A stretch of 64,000 bases of DNA from Actinoplanes sp. L3-i22 (GTDB taxonomy: Bacteria > Actinomycetota > Actinomycetes > Mycobacteriales > Micromonosporaceae). Made by a program: the position numbers and the translations under genes. The stretch spans positions 8,006,501 to 8,070,500 of the forward strand of contig NZ_AP024745.1 in the NCBI RefSeq assembly GCF_019704555.1, written 5' to 3'. Shown here one piece after another: positions 1 through 9,110 of the stretch (position 1 is the first letter of the stretch; the number at the start of each line of letters is the position of its first letter). The notes beneath the pieces are model-generated. The model was not told the origin of the DNA. It saw only the letters and a program-made list of their open reading frames with translations, and did no database searches.

Positions 1-305
1 AGCAGGGTGATCGCACTGAGCCCGTAGACCATCAGCGACAGCAGCCGCTGGGTGTACCGCACCCCCTGATCCGGATCGGTCAGCGCGGCCCGGGTCAGCA
101 GCGGCACGATCACGCTCGCCATCGCCCCGCCGATCAGCAGCTCGTAGACCGCGTTGGGCAGCGTGTTCGCCACGTTGTAGGCATCCAGCAGCCTGGTCCC
201 GAGCCCGAGCGCCGCGGTCAGCACCAGCACCCGCACGAACCCGGCCGCCCGCGACGCCAGCGTCGCGACCGCCATCTTCCGCCCGGCCGCCCCGATCGTC
301 GCCAT
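1..305 (-). CDS. murJ: MurJ/MviN lipid II flippase, N-terminal fragment (cut by window edge)
   Basis: Only the first 101 codons are inside the window. The reading starts at ATG 305, with a GGGAGAGGA ribosome site just upstream, and runs off the left edge. The start reads MATIGAAGRKMAVATLASRA, followed by helices containing LDAYNVANTLPNAVYELLIG and GAMASVIVPLLTRA. This matches the first transmembrane segments of MurJ/MviN, the inner-membrane MOP-superfamily flippase that exports lipid II for peptidoglycan synthesis. It is transcribed away from the isochorismatase gene to its right, with a 137-bp divergent gap. The fragment is too short to judge the C-terminus, which in actinobacteria often has a pseudokinase extension. 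Family assignment is firm from the N-terminal pattern. Confidence 0.85.
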   Translation of the reverse strand, partial: MATIGAAGRKMAVATLASRAAGFVRVLVLTAALGLGTRLLDAYNVANTLPNAVYELLIGGAMASVIVPLLTRAALTDPDQGVRYTQRLLSLMVYGLSAITL

Positions 306-442
306 GCGGTCATCCTCTCCCGGCCGCGCAACGACGCACCCGCCCGGCCGGCGCGGGATCGGGGCCGGGGGGCGTCCGTCAGGCGATCGCGGGCGGGTCG
401 GCGGCCAGATCGGACAGGCCCGGGTCTTTGTAGGCTCGGGCG

Positions 443-961
443 GTGACCATCGACGTGACGCGCAGCGCACTGATCGTGATCGACCTGATGCCCCGGATCG
501 TCTCGCAGAACCTGGGCCCGCACCTCGGCGCCGACGTGGTGGCCCGCTCGCTGGAGCTGGCCACGGCATTCCGCGCGGCCGGCGGTGTCGTGGTGCCGGT
601 GCGGGTGGAGCGCCCCGGCGTCGCCGAGCAGCCGCCGGGCAGCGGCTTCGTCCCGGAGTTCACGCCGTTGCCGGGCGACATCGAGATCGTCAAAAGGACC
701 ATCGGAGCCTTCTACGGTACGGATCTGGACTCGCACCTGCGGGCCTCCGGCGTCGAGACGGTCGTGATGACCGGCATCGCGACCACCATGGGCGTGGAGT
801 CGACCGCCCGCGCGGCCGCCGATCTGGGCTACCGGGTGATCTTCGTGTCCGACGCGATGAGCGGGATGACCGCCGCCGAGCACACCCACGCGCTGTCGGT
901 GGTCCTCCCCCGGTTCGGCGAGGTCGTCACGACCGCCGAGGCGCTGTCCCGGCTCGGCTGA
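443..961 (+). CDS. Isochorismatase-family hydrolase (Asp-Lys-Gly variant)
   Basis: This 172-residue protein has the isochorismatase/cysteine-hydrolase fold. Visible landmarks are the N-terminal strand with the general-acid Asp14 (ALIVIDLMP), Lys84 (EIVKRTIGAF), and the loop TGIATTMGVESTAR near residue 110. In amidase members of the family this last loop carries the catalytic Cys, but here the position is Gly117. Gly at this site is also found in true isochorismatases (EntB and PhzD types), which do not need a nucleophile. Amidase or nicotinamidase chemistry is therefore unlikely, and vinyl-ether hydrolysis or a related reaction is possible. No siderophore or phenazine genes flank it, so the substrate is unknown. 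It stands alone between divergent murJ and a VOC gene. Confidence 0.8.
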   Translation: MTIDVTRSALIVIDLMPRIVSQNLGPHLGADVVARSLELATAFRAAGGVVVPVRVERPGVAEQPPGSGFVPEFTPLPGDIEIVKRTIGAFYGTDLDSHLRASGVETVVMTGIATTMGVESTARAAADLGYRVIFVSDAMSGMTAAEHTHALSVVLPRFGEVVTTAEALSRLG

Positions 962-1017
962 TTTTGTCGTACCCCCGGTGCAGGATGACGGGGTCGACGA
1001 GGACCGGGAGGTGCGGC

Positions 1018-1431
1018 GTGGCGCTGCGGGTGGATCTGACGTTCGACTCCGTGCGGGCCGAGGAGCTGGCGGAGTTCTGGAAGGTCGCGCTGGGCTATGT
1101 GGACGAGCCGCCCCCGGCGCCGTTCACCACCCGGGCGGAGTGGGTGGCGTCGTTCGGCGAGCCGGCCGAGGACGAGGGCGGCGGCGCCTGGCTGCACGAT
1201 CCGGACGGGGTCGGCCCGCGCCTGGTCTTCCTCGACGTGCCGGAGCCGAAGGTGGCGAAGAATCGGCTGCACATCGACGTCCGGGTGGGGAAACACGGCG
1301 AACCTTGGCCGCGGATCGTGGCGAAGGTCGGGGAACTGCGGGCGATCGGCGGCCGGGTGCTGGTCACGGTCGACGGGCACCACGTGGTGATGGCCGATCC
1401 GGAGGGGAACGAGTTCTGCGTGGCCGCCTGA
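1018..1431 (+). CDS. VOC-fold (glyoxalase-like) protein
   Basis: The frame is open from much further upstream, but the coding protein begins at GTG 1018. A GGGAGG ribosome site lies about 7 bases before it, and the product then starts MALRVDLTFDSVRAEELAEF, the usual start of actinobacterial glyoxalase-like VOC proteins. The 137-residue product shows the two beta-alpha-beta-beta-beta halves: an FW-K-ALGY segment, then LVFLDVPEPK and NRLHIDVRV, ending in HHVVMADPEGNEFCV. The DPEGNEFC ending is a VOC hallmark. Members bind a divalent metal or small ligands and include isomerases, dioxygenases and antibiotic-binding proteins. Function here cannot be assigned further. It follows the isochorismatase-fold gene by 56 bp and may be co-transcribed. 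Confidence 0.75.
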   Translation: MALRVDLTFDSVRAEELAEFWKVALGYVDEPPPAPFTTRAEWVASFGEPAEDEGGGAWLHDPDGVGPRLVFLDVPEPKVAKNRLHIDVRVGKHGEPWPRIVAKVGELRAIGGRVLVTVDGHHVVMADPEGNEFCVAA

Positions 1432-1450
1432 AAAACAATCAGCAGAATTG

Positions 1451-1486
1451 TTGACAATCGACGCCACAGGTCTTTCATAGGCTCCA
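1451..1486 (+). promoter_or_regulatory. Candidate promoter upstream of the dioxygenase gene
   Basis: A consensus -35 box TTGACA lies at 1451-1456, in an AT-richer patch just after the VOC gene. A weak -10 candidate (TTCATA or CATAGG) sits about 17-19 bases downstream, and the implied mRNA leader to the GTG at 1600 is about 115 bases. Only the -35 element is convincing. Confidence 0.3.
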
Positions 1487-1599
1487 ATGTTTGTATTGCG
1501 GCCGAGCGCGGAGGAATCCGGCGGGATTCCGTTCGCGCACCCCGGTGGACCTGGAACAACGCCATCGGGATCGGCACCGCGAAATGGCTCGGAGGATCA

Positions 1600-2616
1600 G
1601 TGAATCAATCGTCGTATCAGGGACGTCGCCTTCCCCATCCGGAGGAGGAGGTGTTCGACCAGGGGCTGGGATTCGATCTCGGCACATTGATGGGGCGCCG
1701 CCAGATGCTGCGCGCGTTCGGTATCGGCGCCACCGTCCTGGGGCTCGCGGCGTGCAGCGACGAGAAGACGCCGTCCGCGTCGGCCACGTCGTCGACGTCC
1801 TCGACCTCGTCGGGCGAGATCCCGGACGAGACCGCCGGGCCGTACCCGGGTGACGGCTCGAACGGGCCGGACGTGCTCGAGAAGAGCGGGATCGTCCGCA
1901 GCGACATCCGGTCCAGCTTCGGCGACTCGACGACCACCGCCGAGGGCGTCCCGATGACGCTGGAGCTGACGATCAAGGACCTGGCGAACGGCGGGAAGGC
2001 GTTCGCCGGCGTCGCGGTCTACGTCTGGCACTGCGACCGGGCCGGTGGCTACTCGTTGTACTCCGACGGGCTGACCAAGGAGAACTACCTGCGCGGCGTG
2101 CAGGTCGCCGATGCCGCGGGCACGGTGAAGTTCACCAGCATCTTCCCGGCCTGCTACACCGGGCGGTGGCCGCACATCCACTTCGAGGTCTACCCGGCTC
2201 AGGCCGACATCACCGACAACACCAAGGCGATCGCGACCTCGCAGGTGGCGCTCCCCAAGGACGTCTGCGACACGGTCTACAAGGAGACGGGCTACGAGGC
2301 CTCGGTCGGCAACCTGGCCCAGGTCACCCTGCAGAACGACAACGTCTTCGGGGACGACGGCGGCGTCTCCCAGCTGGGCACGGTGACCGGCGACGTGGCG
2401 TCCGGCTACGCGGTCGCGCTGTCGGTCGGCGTGGACACGAACACCAAGCCGTCCGGCGGCGCGGCTCCGGCCGGCGGCGGCGCCCCGCCGTCGGGCGCGC
2501 CCGGTGGCGGCGGCCCCGGCGGCGCCCCGCCGTCCGGCGCGCCCGGCGGTGGCGGCCCGGGTGGCGCCCCGCCGTCCGGCGCACCTGGCGGGGCCCCGCC
2601 GAGCGCCGCCTCCTGA
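1600..2616 (+). CDS. Exported intradiol ring-cleavage dioxygenase-like protein
   Basis: GTG 1600 follows GGAGGAT closely. The 338-residue product has an N-terminal export signal at residues 33-51: twin arginine GRRQMLRAFGIG, then a hydrophobic run to the lipobox LAAC. This suggests a Tat-exported lipoprotein. The core (about 75-265) resembles intradiol (catechol/protocatechuate) dioxygenases, with TAGPYPGDG, VYVWHCDRAGGYSLYS, YLRGVQVAD and CYTGRWPHIHFEVYP. The Tyr and paired His residues of these motifs would be the Fe(III) ligands. The last 60 residues are a Gly/Pro/Ala tail built from three GAPPSGAPGG blocks. Secreted members of this family are common in actinomycetes, but their physiological substrates are mostly unknown. 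No aromatic degradation genes lie nearby. Confidence 0.8.
   Translation: MNQSSYQGRRLPHPEEEVFDQGLGFDLGTLMGRRQMLRAFGIGATVLGLAACSDEKTPSASATSSTSSTSSGEIPDETAGPYPGDGSNGPDVLEKSGIVRSDIRSSFGDSTTTAEGVPMTLELTIKDLANGGKAFAGVAVYVWHCDRAGGYSLYSDGLTKENYLRGVQVADAAGTVKFTSIFPACYTGRWPHIHFEVYPAQADITDNTKAIATSQVALPKDVCDTVYKETGYEASVGNLAQVTLQNDNVFGDDGGVSQLGTVTGDVASGYAVALSVGVDTNTKPSGGAAPAGGGAPPSGAPGGGGPGGAPPSGAPGGGGPGGAPPSGAPGGAPPSAAS
2476..2610 (+). repeat. Tandem repeat encoding a GGGGPGGAPPSGAP tail
   Basis: Imperfect units of about 42 bp encode GGGGPGGAPPSGAP-type blocks at the extreme C-terminus of the dioxygenase-like protein, ending a few codons before the stop. The tail is low-complexity and probably disordered, perhaps spanning the cell wall. 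Confidence 0.8.
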
Positions 2617-3081
2617 GCCCGGGTGGGGAGCGGCGCGGCCCCTCGGTCGTTCCCCACCCGCAGCCCCCCACCGCGCGAGGTCGGGGGCGTGCGACCTAGC
2701 CGCGGGCGGGCGGTCGCGTGCGGGCGGGCGCGTGCGACCTAGCCGTGGGTGGCCGGTCGCGGGCGGCCGGTCGCGGGCGAGCGCGGGCGGGCGCATTCAT
2801 CTGCGCGCGGTCAGCGCAGGCCCCGGCCACGCGAGGTAGGGCACAGCTCCCGGCCGCGCGACGGCGGGCGCACAACGTCGCGTCGCCGGAGCGACGGCGG
2901 GCGTGCCAAGAGGCGCCACCCGCGCGGTCAAATCAGCGCCACCCGCGCGGTCAAATCAGCGCCACCCGCGCGGGGAAAGCGGCGCGCGCGAGGAAAACGC
3001 CAGCCGGGCCGCTGGGCCGGCAGCGGGCGCGCGGGAGAAGCTGCGGCGGGGCCGTGGGGTCGGCAGCGGCACGTGGTCGGG
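2617..3081. repeat. Non-coding gap with direct and tandem repeats
   Basis: No convincing gene lies in this 465-bp gap between two converging genes. A 16-bp sequence (GCGTGCGACCTAGCCG) occurs at 2687-2702 and 2730-2745. A 23-bp unit is present exactly twice in tandem at 2913-2935 and 2936-2958, with a third partial copy (15 bp) at 2959-2973; each copy starts GCGCCACCCGCGCGG and the complete ones end TCAAATCA. The rest is simple G/C-rich sequence of GCGGGCGG type. No clear terminator was picked out. Confidence 0.7.
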
Positions 3082-6000
3082 TCAGCGGCGGGCGTGCAGG
3101 GCGGGGCGGCGGCGGGTGCGGCGAGGTAGGTGGCGGGAGACGAGCAGGAGGCCGCCGCCGGTGATGAGCAGGGCCATGCCCAGGAGGATCACGAGGGCCG
3201 TGGACTGTCCGGTGATCGGCGACGTGCCGCCGGGACGGCCCGGCGAACCCGGCCGCGCCGGTGGCCGGGCGGGGCGGCGGGCCGGCACGGCGACCGTCGA
3301 CGGCGCCTCCGCGGTGACGTCGTCCGCGGCCGGGTCGAGCAGGTCCCCGGCGATGTGCGCCTCGAACGTGTGCTGGCCGACCGCGATCTGCCGGCTGGTC
3401 AGGTGATACGTCCCGGACCGGCAGATGACCTGCGCGCCCGGGGCGATCTGCCGGACCGCGCACGTCACGCCCGCCGGCAGGCCGGTGACCCGCAGGTTGA
3501 CCAGCGTGACGTTGCCGGTGTTGGTGATCACGATGGTGGAGACCACGTCGTCGCCCGGCCCGAGGCGGCCGTCGCCGTCGGTGTCGGTCCACACCGCCGT
3601 CTGGGCGCCGTTCAGCTCGGGGCTCGGCGGGGCGAGCGGCACCGACGTGCCGGCCGTGTTCGAGGTGACCTTGCGGTTGGCGCCGGGGACGAGGCCCCGC
3701 GCGACGGCTCGGTCGACGATCGGGGTGGCCGCGTCGACGTCGGCCTGGGTCACGCGGTAGGGGTCGGCGGCCGCGCAGTCGGTGCCCGCGCCCGGGGCGA
3801 GCCGGGTCGCGTCGCAGGTCACCCGTGGTGCCCGGGCGTGCGAGACGGTCAGCTCGGCGACCGTGACGTTGCCCCGATTGGTGACTTTGTATCCGTACCT
3901 CAATAAATCGCCCACCTCGACCCCGGCGGCCGTGAGTGACGCCGCAGCCGTCTCCGAGATCCGGGTGGTCAGCGCGATCTCCAGGACGGGCGCGGCCGCG
4001 AGCACCGGGACACTCCCGTCGAACGGCCCGAACGTGTGCGGCCCGTCCGGCGCGCTCCCGGTCACCGCGATCTCGGTGCCGATCGGCGCGCCCAGGTCCA
4101 CCTCGTCCTGGGTCACCGTGTGCACGTCGGCGTCGGTGCAGGTCATCGCCTCGCGGACGCCGAGCCGGGTCTGCGGGCAGGTGATCGTGCCCGGCCCGGC
4201 GCTGATCCCGGTCATCGTCTGGTTGCCGTTGTTGACCACCAGGAACGTCCAGGTGACGGTGTCCCCGGCGCCGGCCCCGGACTGGTGTGCGGCCGGCGTG
4301 ACGGTGCCGATCGCCTGGGTGCCGAGCGACGGCGCCCCGACCACGACCGGCACCCAGGTGCTGACCGTGCCGAACGTGGTGAGCGGCCCGCCGCCGGTCC
4401 CGGACCGGCCGCGCAGCGTCGCCACCCCGGTCAGCGGGACCGCGGCGTCGATGTCCGACTGGGCCACGGAGAAGTCGTCGGTGGCGCAGGTCATCGTCGC
4501 GCCGGGCAGCAGCACGGTGGCCGGGCAGGTGACCGCCCCGGTCCGGCTGTCGGTGACGCTGATGCCGCGGACGCTGAGCGTGCCCGGGTTGGTGATCGTG
4601 AAGTCGAAGCCGACCCGGTCGCCGGCCTCGACCGCGGTCCGGTGACCGGCCGGGCTGACCCGGACCGCGGCGGTGGCGATGGTGAGCAGTGCGCTGCCGG
4701 AGCCGATCGGCACGGTCACCGTGCTGGTGCCGTAGCCGATGGCGCTCGCGGCGAGCGGCGCGCGCCCGGCGACCCGGGCGGTGGCGGTGAGCGCGGCTCC
4801 GGCGTCGAAGTCGTCCTGGCTGACGGGGTACGACGGGCCGCCCGTGCAGCTCATCGTGGCGCTCGGCGCGAGCGGGACGTTCGGGCAGGTGGCCGGGCCG
4901 GTCAAGGTGTCGGTGACGGCGATCGCGCGCATCGTCACGTTGCCGGTGTTGCGGACCACGTACCCGAGGTAGACCTGGTCGCCGGGCCGGACTCCGGCGG
5001 CGGGCCCGGCCGGGCTGACGTGCGGGGTGCTGACGACGGTGAGCGCGGTGACGGTAGGCACCACCGGGACGCCCTCGGAGACCTCCGCGCCGACCGGCAG
5101 GTGACCGGGCGCCACGCTGCGGGCGTCCACGATCGCGTCGTTGTAGACCGGGGTCCCGGCGTCGACGTCGGTCTGACCGACCGCGTAGGGCGTCCCGGTC
5201 GAGGCGCAGGTCATCGCCGGGTCGGTGGGCGCGAGCACGGTGTGCGGGCAGCTCACCCCGGCGGCGTTGGAGTCGGTGACGACGATCGTGTCGACGGTGA
5301 CGTTGCCGGTGTTCCGGACCGTGTACGTGTACGTGATCGTCGCCCCCGCCCCGACCGGCCCGGCCGTGCTGGGGGTGGTGGTGAACGTCAGCCCGGGCGC
5401 GGCCGCCGCCACCGGGATCCCGCTCGACGGCGAGGCGAAGCTGAACCCGGTGGTGGTGCCGCTCTCGATCGCGGTGACCGTGGCCACGTTCGTGACCGGG
5501 ACGCCGTTGTCGAGGTCCGCCTGGACCAGGGTGTATCCGGGGTTGCCGTGGGTGCAGGTGATCGACTGACCGGTGGCCAGCGGGCCGGGTGGGCAGGTGA
5601 TGGTGTCGCCCCGGGTGTCGGTCAGCGCGATGTTGTCCATCGGCACGTTGCCGTTGTTGGTGACCGCGTAGCTGTAGGCGATCGTGTCGCCGACCGCGGC
5701 GGCGTTCTGCCGGCTCGGCGCGCTGACCGTCGGGGTGAGCACCACCGACAGCGACGGGACCGGGACGGCGACCGAGACACTCGAGCTGAACTGGGCGTAC
5801 GTGGCCGGCAGCACGGTCGCGGTGTTCAGCGCCTGCGCGGTCACGGTGTCGGTGAGCGGCCGGTTCGCGCCCACCTCGGCCGGGCTGACGGTGTGCGTGC
5901 CGGCCGTGCAGGTGGCCGTCGCGCCCACCGCGAGGGTGGCCGGCACGCAGGTGGCCGGGCCGCTGAGGTCGCCGGCCAGGGTGATCGTGGTCATCGGCAG

Positions 6001-9000
6001 GTTGCCGGTGTTGGTCACCTCGTACGTGTAGGAGATCGTCGCGCCGACGCCGAGCGGGGGCGGCGTGGAGTAGGTGCTGGTGGTCCGGACGCTCAGGCCG
6101 GGCGCGGCGGCCACCGCGGTGATCGTCGCGGACGCGCTGTTGTTCCCGCCGACCGGGTCGGTGCCGTCGGCCGAGACGATCTGGCTGTCGTTGTGCAGCG
6201 TGCCGGTGCCGAGCACGGTGCCGACCAGGTCGAGCGTGACGCCCGGGCCGGCGCTCGGGGTGAGCCGCTGGATGGTCCAGCTGAGCATGTTCCCGTCGTA
6301 CGTGCCGTCCGCGGTGGTCCCGGAGGCGAGGCTCAGACCGGCGTCCGGGATCTCGCGCAGCACCACGTCGGTGGCGTCCGACGGCCCGTGGTTGATCACC
6401 GTGACCCGGTAGCGGACCTCCTCGGTCTGCACCAGCGACGACGAGCCGATCACCGCCTTGGCCACCTCGACGTCGGCGCGCTGCTGGACCGCGGCGGTGG
6501 TGGTCACGCTGTCGTTCGAGGAGTCCGGGTCGGGGGTGCTCGCCGAGACGGTCGCGGTCCGTGCGTAGGCCGCGCTGCCGTACCCGGGGGCCAGTTGCAC
6601 CGCGCCGAACGTGACCTGCCAGGTCGCCGCGGTGGCCAGGGTCGGCCGGTTGCAGACGAACGTGCCGCCGTCCGGGGTCACCCCGGCCGTCACCGTGCCC
6701 TGGAACGTGCAGGTCGCGCCGCTGGTGGTGACCGACGGCACCGGCCAGCCGGCGGCAATCGACTGCCGCATCACGACGCCCTCGGCGCGGGTCGGCCCGC
6801 TGTTGGTGACGGTGACGACGCCGGTGACGGTCTGCCCGGCGACCAGGTTGCCCGGGTCGGCCGGGTTGTCCAGGGTCTGGCCGACCGCCAGGTCGCCCTT
6901 CAGCAGCACGGTGAAGTTGATCGTGTCGGTGTCGTTGGCCGCGTTGTTGTCGGTGGTCGGCGAGATGACCGTGGTGCTGGCGAAGCCGGGCCCGGCGACC
7001 GCGGTCGGCTGCAGCGTGGCGTTGCCGCTCAGCTTCAGCGTGGCCCCGGCCGGCAGCGTGCCGACTGTGCAGGCGTTCGGGGTGCAGTACGGCGGGTTGC
7101 GCACGATGGTCACGCCGGGCGGGACGATCGTGTTGAAGGTGACGTTCGTGGCGTCCGACGGCCCGTTGTTGGTGACCGTCAGGGTGTAGACGACGGTGTC
7201 CCCGGCGTACGCGCTGAGCTGGCTGAGCCCGAGCTTGACGCCCACGTCGGCGACCGCCGTCCCGGCCGACTGCACGGAGAAGTTGTTGTTCGCCGCGTTC
7301 GGGTCGGGCGTGCTGGAGGTGACCGAGACCGCGTTGTTCACCGCGCCGGCGGCGTTCGACTTCAGCGTCATGTCGATGGTCACCACGGTCGTGGCGCCGG
7401 GTGCCATGTCGGCCAGCTGGCATTCCAGGGTGCCGATCGCGGTCGGCGCGCAGGTGCCACCGGTAGCGCTGTTGTAGGTGGCGGTGGGCGGGATGACGTC
7501 GCCGAGCACCAGGGTACGGGCCACCGACGGGCCGGCGTTGGTGACCGTGACGGTGTAGGTGATCGGGGCGCCCGCGACGCCGGCCGTGTTGGTCATGGTC
7601 ACGCCGACGTCGGCGAGGGTGGCGACCGCGCCGCTGACCGAGGCGGCGTTGTCGGCCTGGTTCACCTCGTACGTCGTGCTGGTCACCGAGGACGTCAGCG
7701 TCGCCTGCGCCCCGGGGGTCGCCGCGGGCAGGACGTCCCCGCTGACCACCATCAGCCCGGTCGCCCCGGACCCCATCGACGGCAGGTCGCACCGCGCGTT
7801 CTGGCCGGTCACCGAGCAGCTCGCGCCGGTCATCGACGCGGTCACGTTGACGATGCCGAGCGGCACCGTGGCGCTGACCGACACCGCGCTCGCCGTGCTC
7901 GGGCCGGCGTTGGTGACCGTCAGGTTGGTCGTGGCGCTGCGCCCGGCGACCACCCCGCCGGCCGCGATCGCCGCGCTGATCTGCAGGTCCGCGGCCCGGT
8001 TGACGGTGGTGCCGACGGTGTTGCCGGTCGACGTCACGGTGCTGTTCGCGATCGGCTCGGTGAACGTCGCGGCGCCGTCGGTGCTCAGAGTGGCCTCGGC
8101 GGCGGCGGTGTTCACCCGTACCTGATAAGTAATTGATCTTGATTCTCCCACCGGAATGGTGCCACCGGCGGCGGAACCGGCACCCGTCCCGGCCCGGACC
8201 CGGACGGTCCGCGTCGCCGCGTCGTATTCGCCGGTGTCGCTGTCCGCGGAGTCGCTGACCGCGGTGCTGCTGGAGCCGGTGATCGACCGGATCGAGCCGG
8301 GGACGAACGTGGTGCCGGCCGGCAGCGTGTCGCTGAGCACGGCCGCCTTGGCCGGATTGCCGCCCTTGTTCTCCGCGTTGACGGTGTAGGTCAGCAGGTC
8401 CCCGACGTTCGCCGTCGCCGCGCTGACCGAGGTGGTGGTGAACAGGCACGCGGCGGTGCCGAACGAGATGCCGTCCAGGAAGTTGCCGTACGTCGGCTTG
8501 TTCTGCGCCGCCGAGATCGACTCGAACGCGAACCGCGTGCTGGTCTGCCCGCCCGGCACGGTGTAGACGCCGGACGTGGTGCCCCAGGCCGCGCTGCCGT
8601 CCGAGATCTGCGCGCCCTGTTGCACCAGCGTGCCGCCGGCCGGTCCGATCTTGACGGCCATCACGTCGGTGCCGAGCCGGCCGCGGTGCTTGAGCTCCCA
8701 GCGCAGCACCTGCCCGGCGGCCGGGGTCGGCACGTCCTGGTAGAGCGTGGAGACGTAGTTCGCGTTCAGCTCGACGAACTGCACCCCGGACCCGGCGTTG
8801 AAGCCCTGCCGCACCTCGTGCCACAGCTCGAAGACGTGGTCCGGCGCGGTCGTCCGCCACCCGGGCATGTCCGCGCCCTCGTTGATCAGCGACATCGAGT
8901 TCGCCGCGATCACCGGCAGCTCGTAGTCGCCGTTGATCAGCGTCACCGGCGTCGTGCACGTCGTCGGCGCGGCCCGCGCCGGCCGCTCGCGCAGGGCCGG

Positions 9001-9069
9001 GGCGACCAGGAAGCACACTGCCAGCAGGAACAGGGCGATCAGGTGAGGCGCGCAGCGACGACGAGTCAC
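3082..9069 (-). CDS. Giant exported surface protein with DUF11 and DUF7507-like modules
   Basis: This is a 1,995-residue protein with a GTG start. Residues 1-34 form a signal peptide (RRR, hydrophobic core, cut after PARAA). Residues 35-215 are a compact N-terminal domain (NGDYELPVI, GWRTTAPDHVFELW, SGVQFVELN) resembling carbohydrate-binding beta-sandwich domains of secreted proteins. About six DUF11-type modules follow (pattern YTVTVTNAGPS, then a D-P-G turn). Then come about eight modules of about 105-110 residues with the pattern YxVTNTGNVTM, VTDTxTG, CPxxxLAPG, CTxxxYxVTQADVDAG, like DUF7507 repeats. The end is a Pro/Arg-rich stretch, SPITG at 1950-1954, a hydrophobic helix and an Arg-rich tail, i.e. 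a wall-sorting signal with Ser replacing the Leu of LPxTG. It is probably an adhesin or sheath protein. Confidence 0.85.
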   Translation of the reverse strand: MTRRRCAPHLIALFLLAVCFLVAPALRERPARAAPTTCTTPVTLINGDYELPVIAANSMSLINEGADMPGWRTTAPDHVFELWHEVRQGFNAGSGVQFVELNANYVSTLYQDVPTPAAGQVLRWELKHRGRLGTDVMAVKIGPAGGTLVQQGAQISDGSAAWGTTSGVYTVPGGQTSTRFAFESISAAQNKPTYGNFLDGISFGTAACLFTTTSVSAATANVGDLLTYTVNAENKGGNPAKAAVLSDTLPAGTTFVPGSIRSITGSSSTAVSDSADSDTGEYDAATRTVRVRAGTGAGSAAGGTIPVGESRSITYQVRVNTAAAEATLSTDGAATFTEPIANSTVTSTGNTVGTTVNRAADLQISAAIAAGGVVAGRSATTNLTVTNAGPSTASAVSVSATVPLGIVNVTASMTGASCSVTGQNARCDLPSMGSGATGLMVVSGDVLPAATPGAQATLTSSVTSTTYEVNQADNAASVSGAVATLADVGVTMTNTAGVAGAPITYTVTVTNAGPSVARTLVLGDVIPPTATYNSATGGTCAPTAIGTLECQLADMAPGATTVVTIDMTLKSNAAGAVNNAVSVTSSTPDPNAANNNFSVQSAGTAVADVGVKLGLSQLSAYAGDTVVYTLTVTNNGPSDATNVTFNTIVPPGVTIVRNPPYCTPNACTVGTLPAGATLKLSGNATLQPTAVAGPGFASTTVISPTTDNNAANDTDTINFTVLLKGDLAVGQTLDNPADPGNLVAGQTVTGVVTVTNSGPTRAEGVVMRQSIAAGWPVPSVTTSGATCTFQGTVTAGVTPDGGTFVCNRPTLATAATWQVTFGAVQLAPGYGSAAYARTATVSASTPDPDSSNDSVTTTAAVQQRADVEVAKAVIGSSSLVQTEEVRYRVTVINHGPSDATDVVLREIPDAGLSLASGTTADGTYDGNMLSWTIQRLTPSAGPGVTLDLVGTVLGTGTLHNDSQIVSADGTDPVGGNNSASATITAVAAAPGLSVRTTSTYSTPPPLGVGATISYTYEVTNTGNLPMTTITLAGDLSGPATCVPATLAVGATATCTAGTHTVSPAEVGANRPLTDTVTAQALNTATVLPATYAQFSSSVSVAVPVPSLSVVLTPTVSAPSRQNAAAVGDTIAYSYAVTNNGNVPMDNIALTDTRGDTITCPPGPLATGQSITCTHGNPGYTLVQADLDNGVPVTNVATVTAIESGTTTGFSFASPSSGIPVAAAAPGLTFTTTPSTAGPVGAGATITYTYTVRNTGNVTVDTIVVTDSNAAGVSCPHTVLAPTDPAMTCASTGTPYAVGQTDVDAGTPVYNDAIVDARSVAPGHLPVGAEVSEGVPVVPTVTALTVVSTPHVSPAGPAAGVRPGDQVYLGYVVRNTGNVTMRAIAVTDTLTGPATCPNVPLAPSATMSCTGGPSYPVSQDDFDAGAALTATARVAGRAPLAASAIGYGTSTVTVPIGSGSALLTIATAAVRVSPAGHRTAVEAGDRVGFDFTITNPGTLSVRGISVTDSRTGAVTCPATVLLPGATMTCATDDFSVAQSDIDAAVPLTGVATLRGRSGTGGGPLTTFGTVSTWVPVVVGAPSLGTQAIGTVTPAAHQSGAGAGDTVTWTFLVVNNGNQTMTGISAGPGTITCPQTRLGVREAMTCTDADVHTVTQDEVDLGAPIGTEIAVTGSAPDGPHTFGPFDGSVPVLAAAPVLEIALTTRISETAAASLTAAGVEVGDLLRYGYKVTNRGNVTVAELTVSHARAPRVTCDATRLAPGAGTDCAAADPYRVTQADVDAATPIVDRAVARGLVPGANRKVTSNTAGTSVPLAPPSPELNGAQTAVWTDTDGDGRLGPGDDVVSTIVITNTGNVTLVNLRVTGLPAGVTCAVRQIAPGAQVICRSGTYHLTSRQIAVGQHTFEAHIAGDLLDPAADDVTAEAPSTVAVPARRPARPPARPGSPGRPGGTSPITGQSTALVILLGMALLITGGGLLLVSRHLPRRTRRRPALHARR

Positions 9070-9110
9070 GGTTCGCTAACCTAATAGCTAAATGTGCGTA
9101 ATGTTCGCGT

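Noticed and set aside
304..1017. N-terminal extension of the VOC protein (open frame from 304)
   Set aside because: The upstream part overlaps the isochorismatase gene in another frame; the ribosome site and family start point to GTG 1018.
4036..8136. A 1,366-codon plus-strand open frame opposite the surface protein
   Set aside because: Gly/Arg/Asp/Val shadow without domains, start context or relatives.
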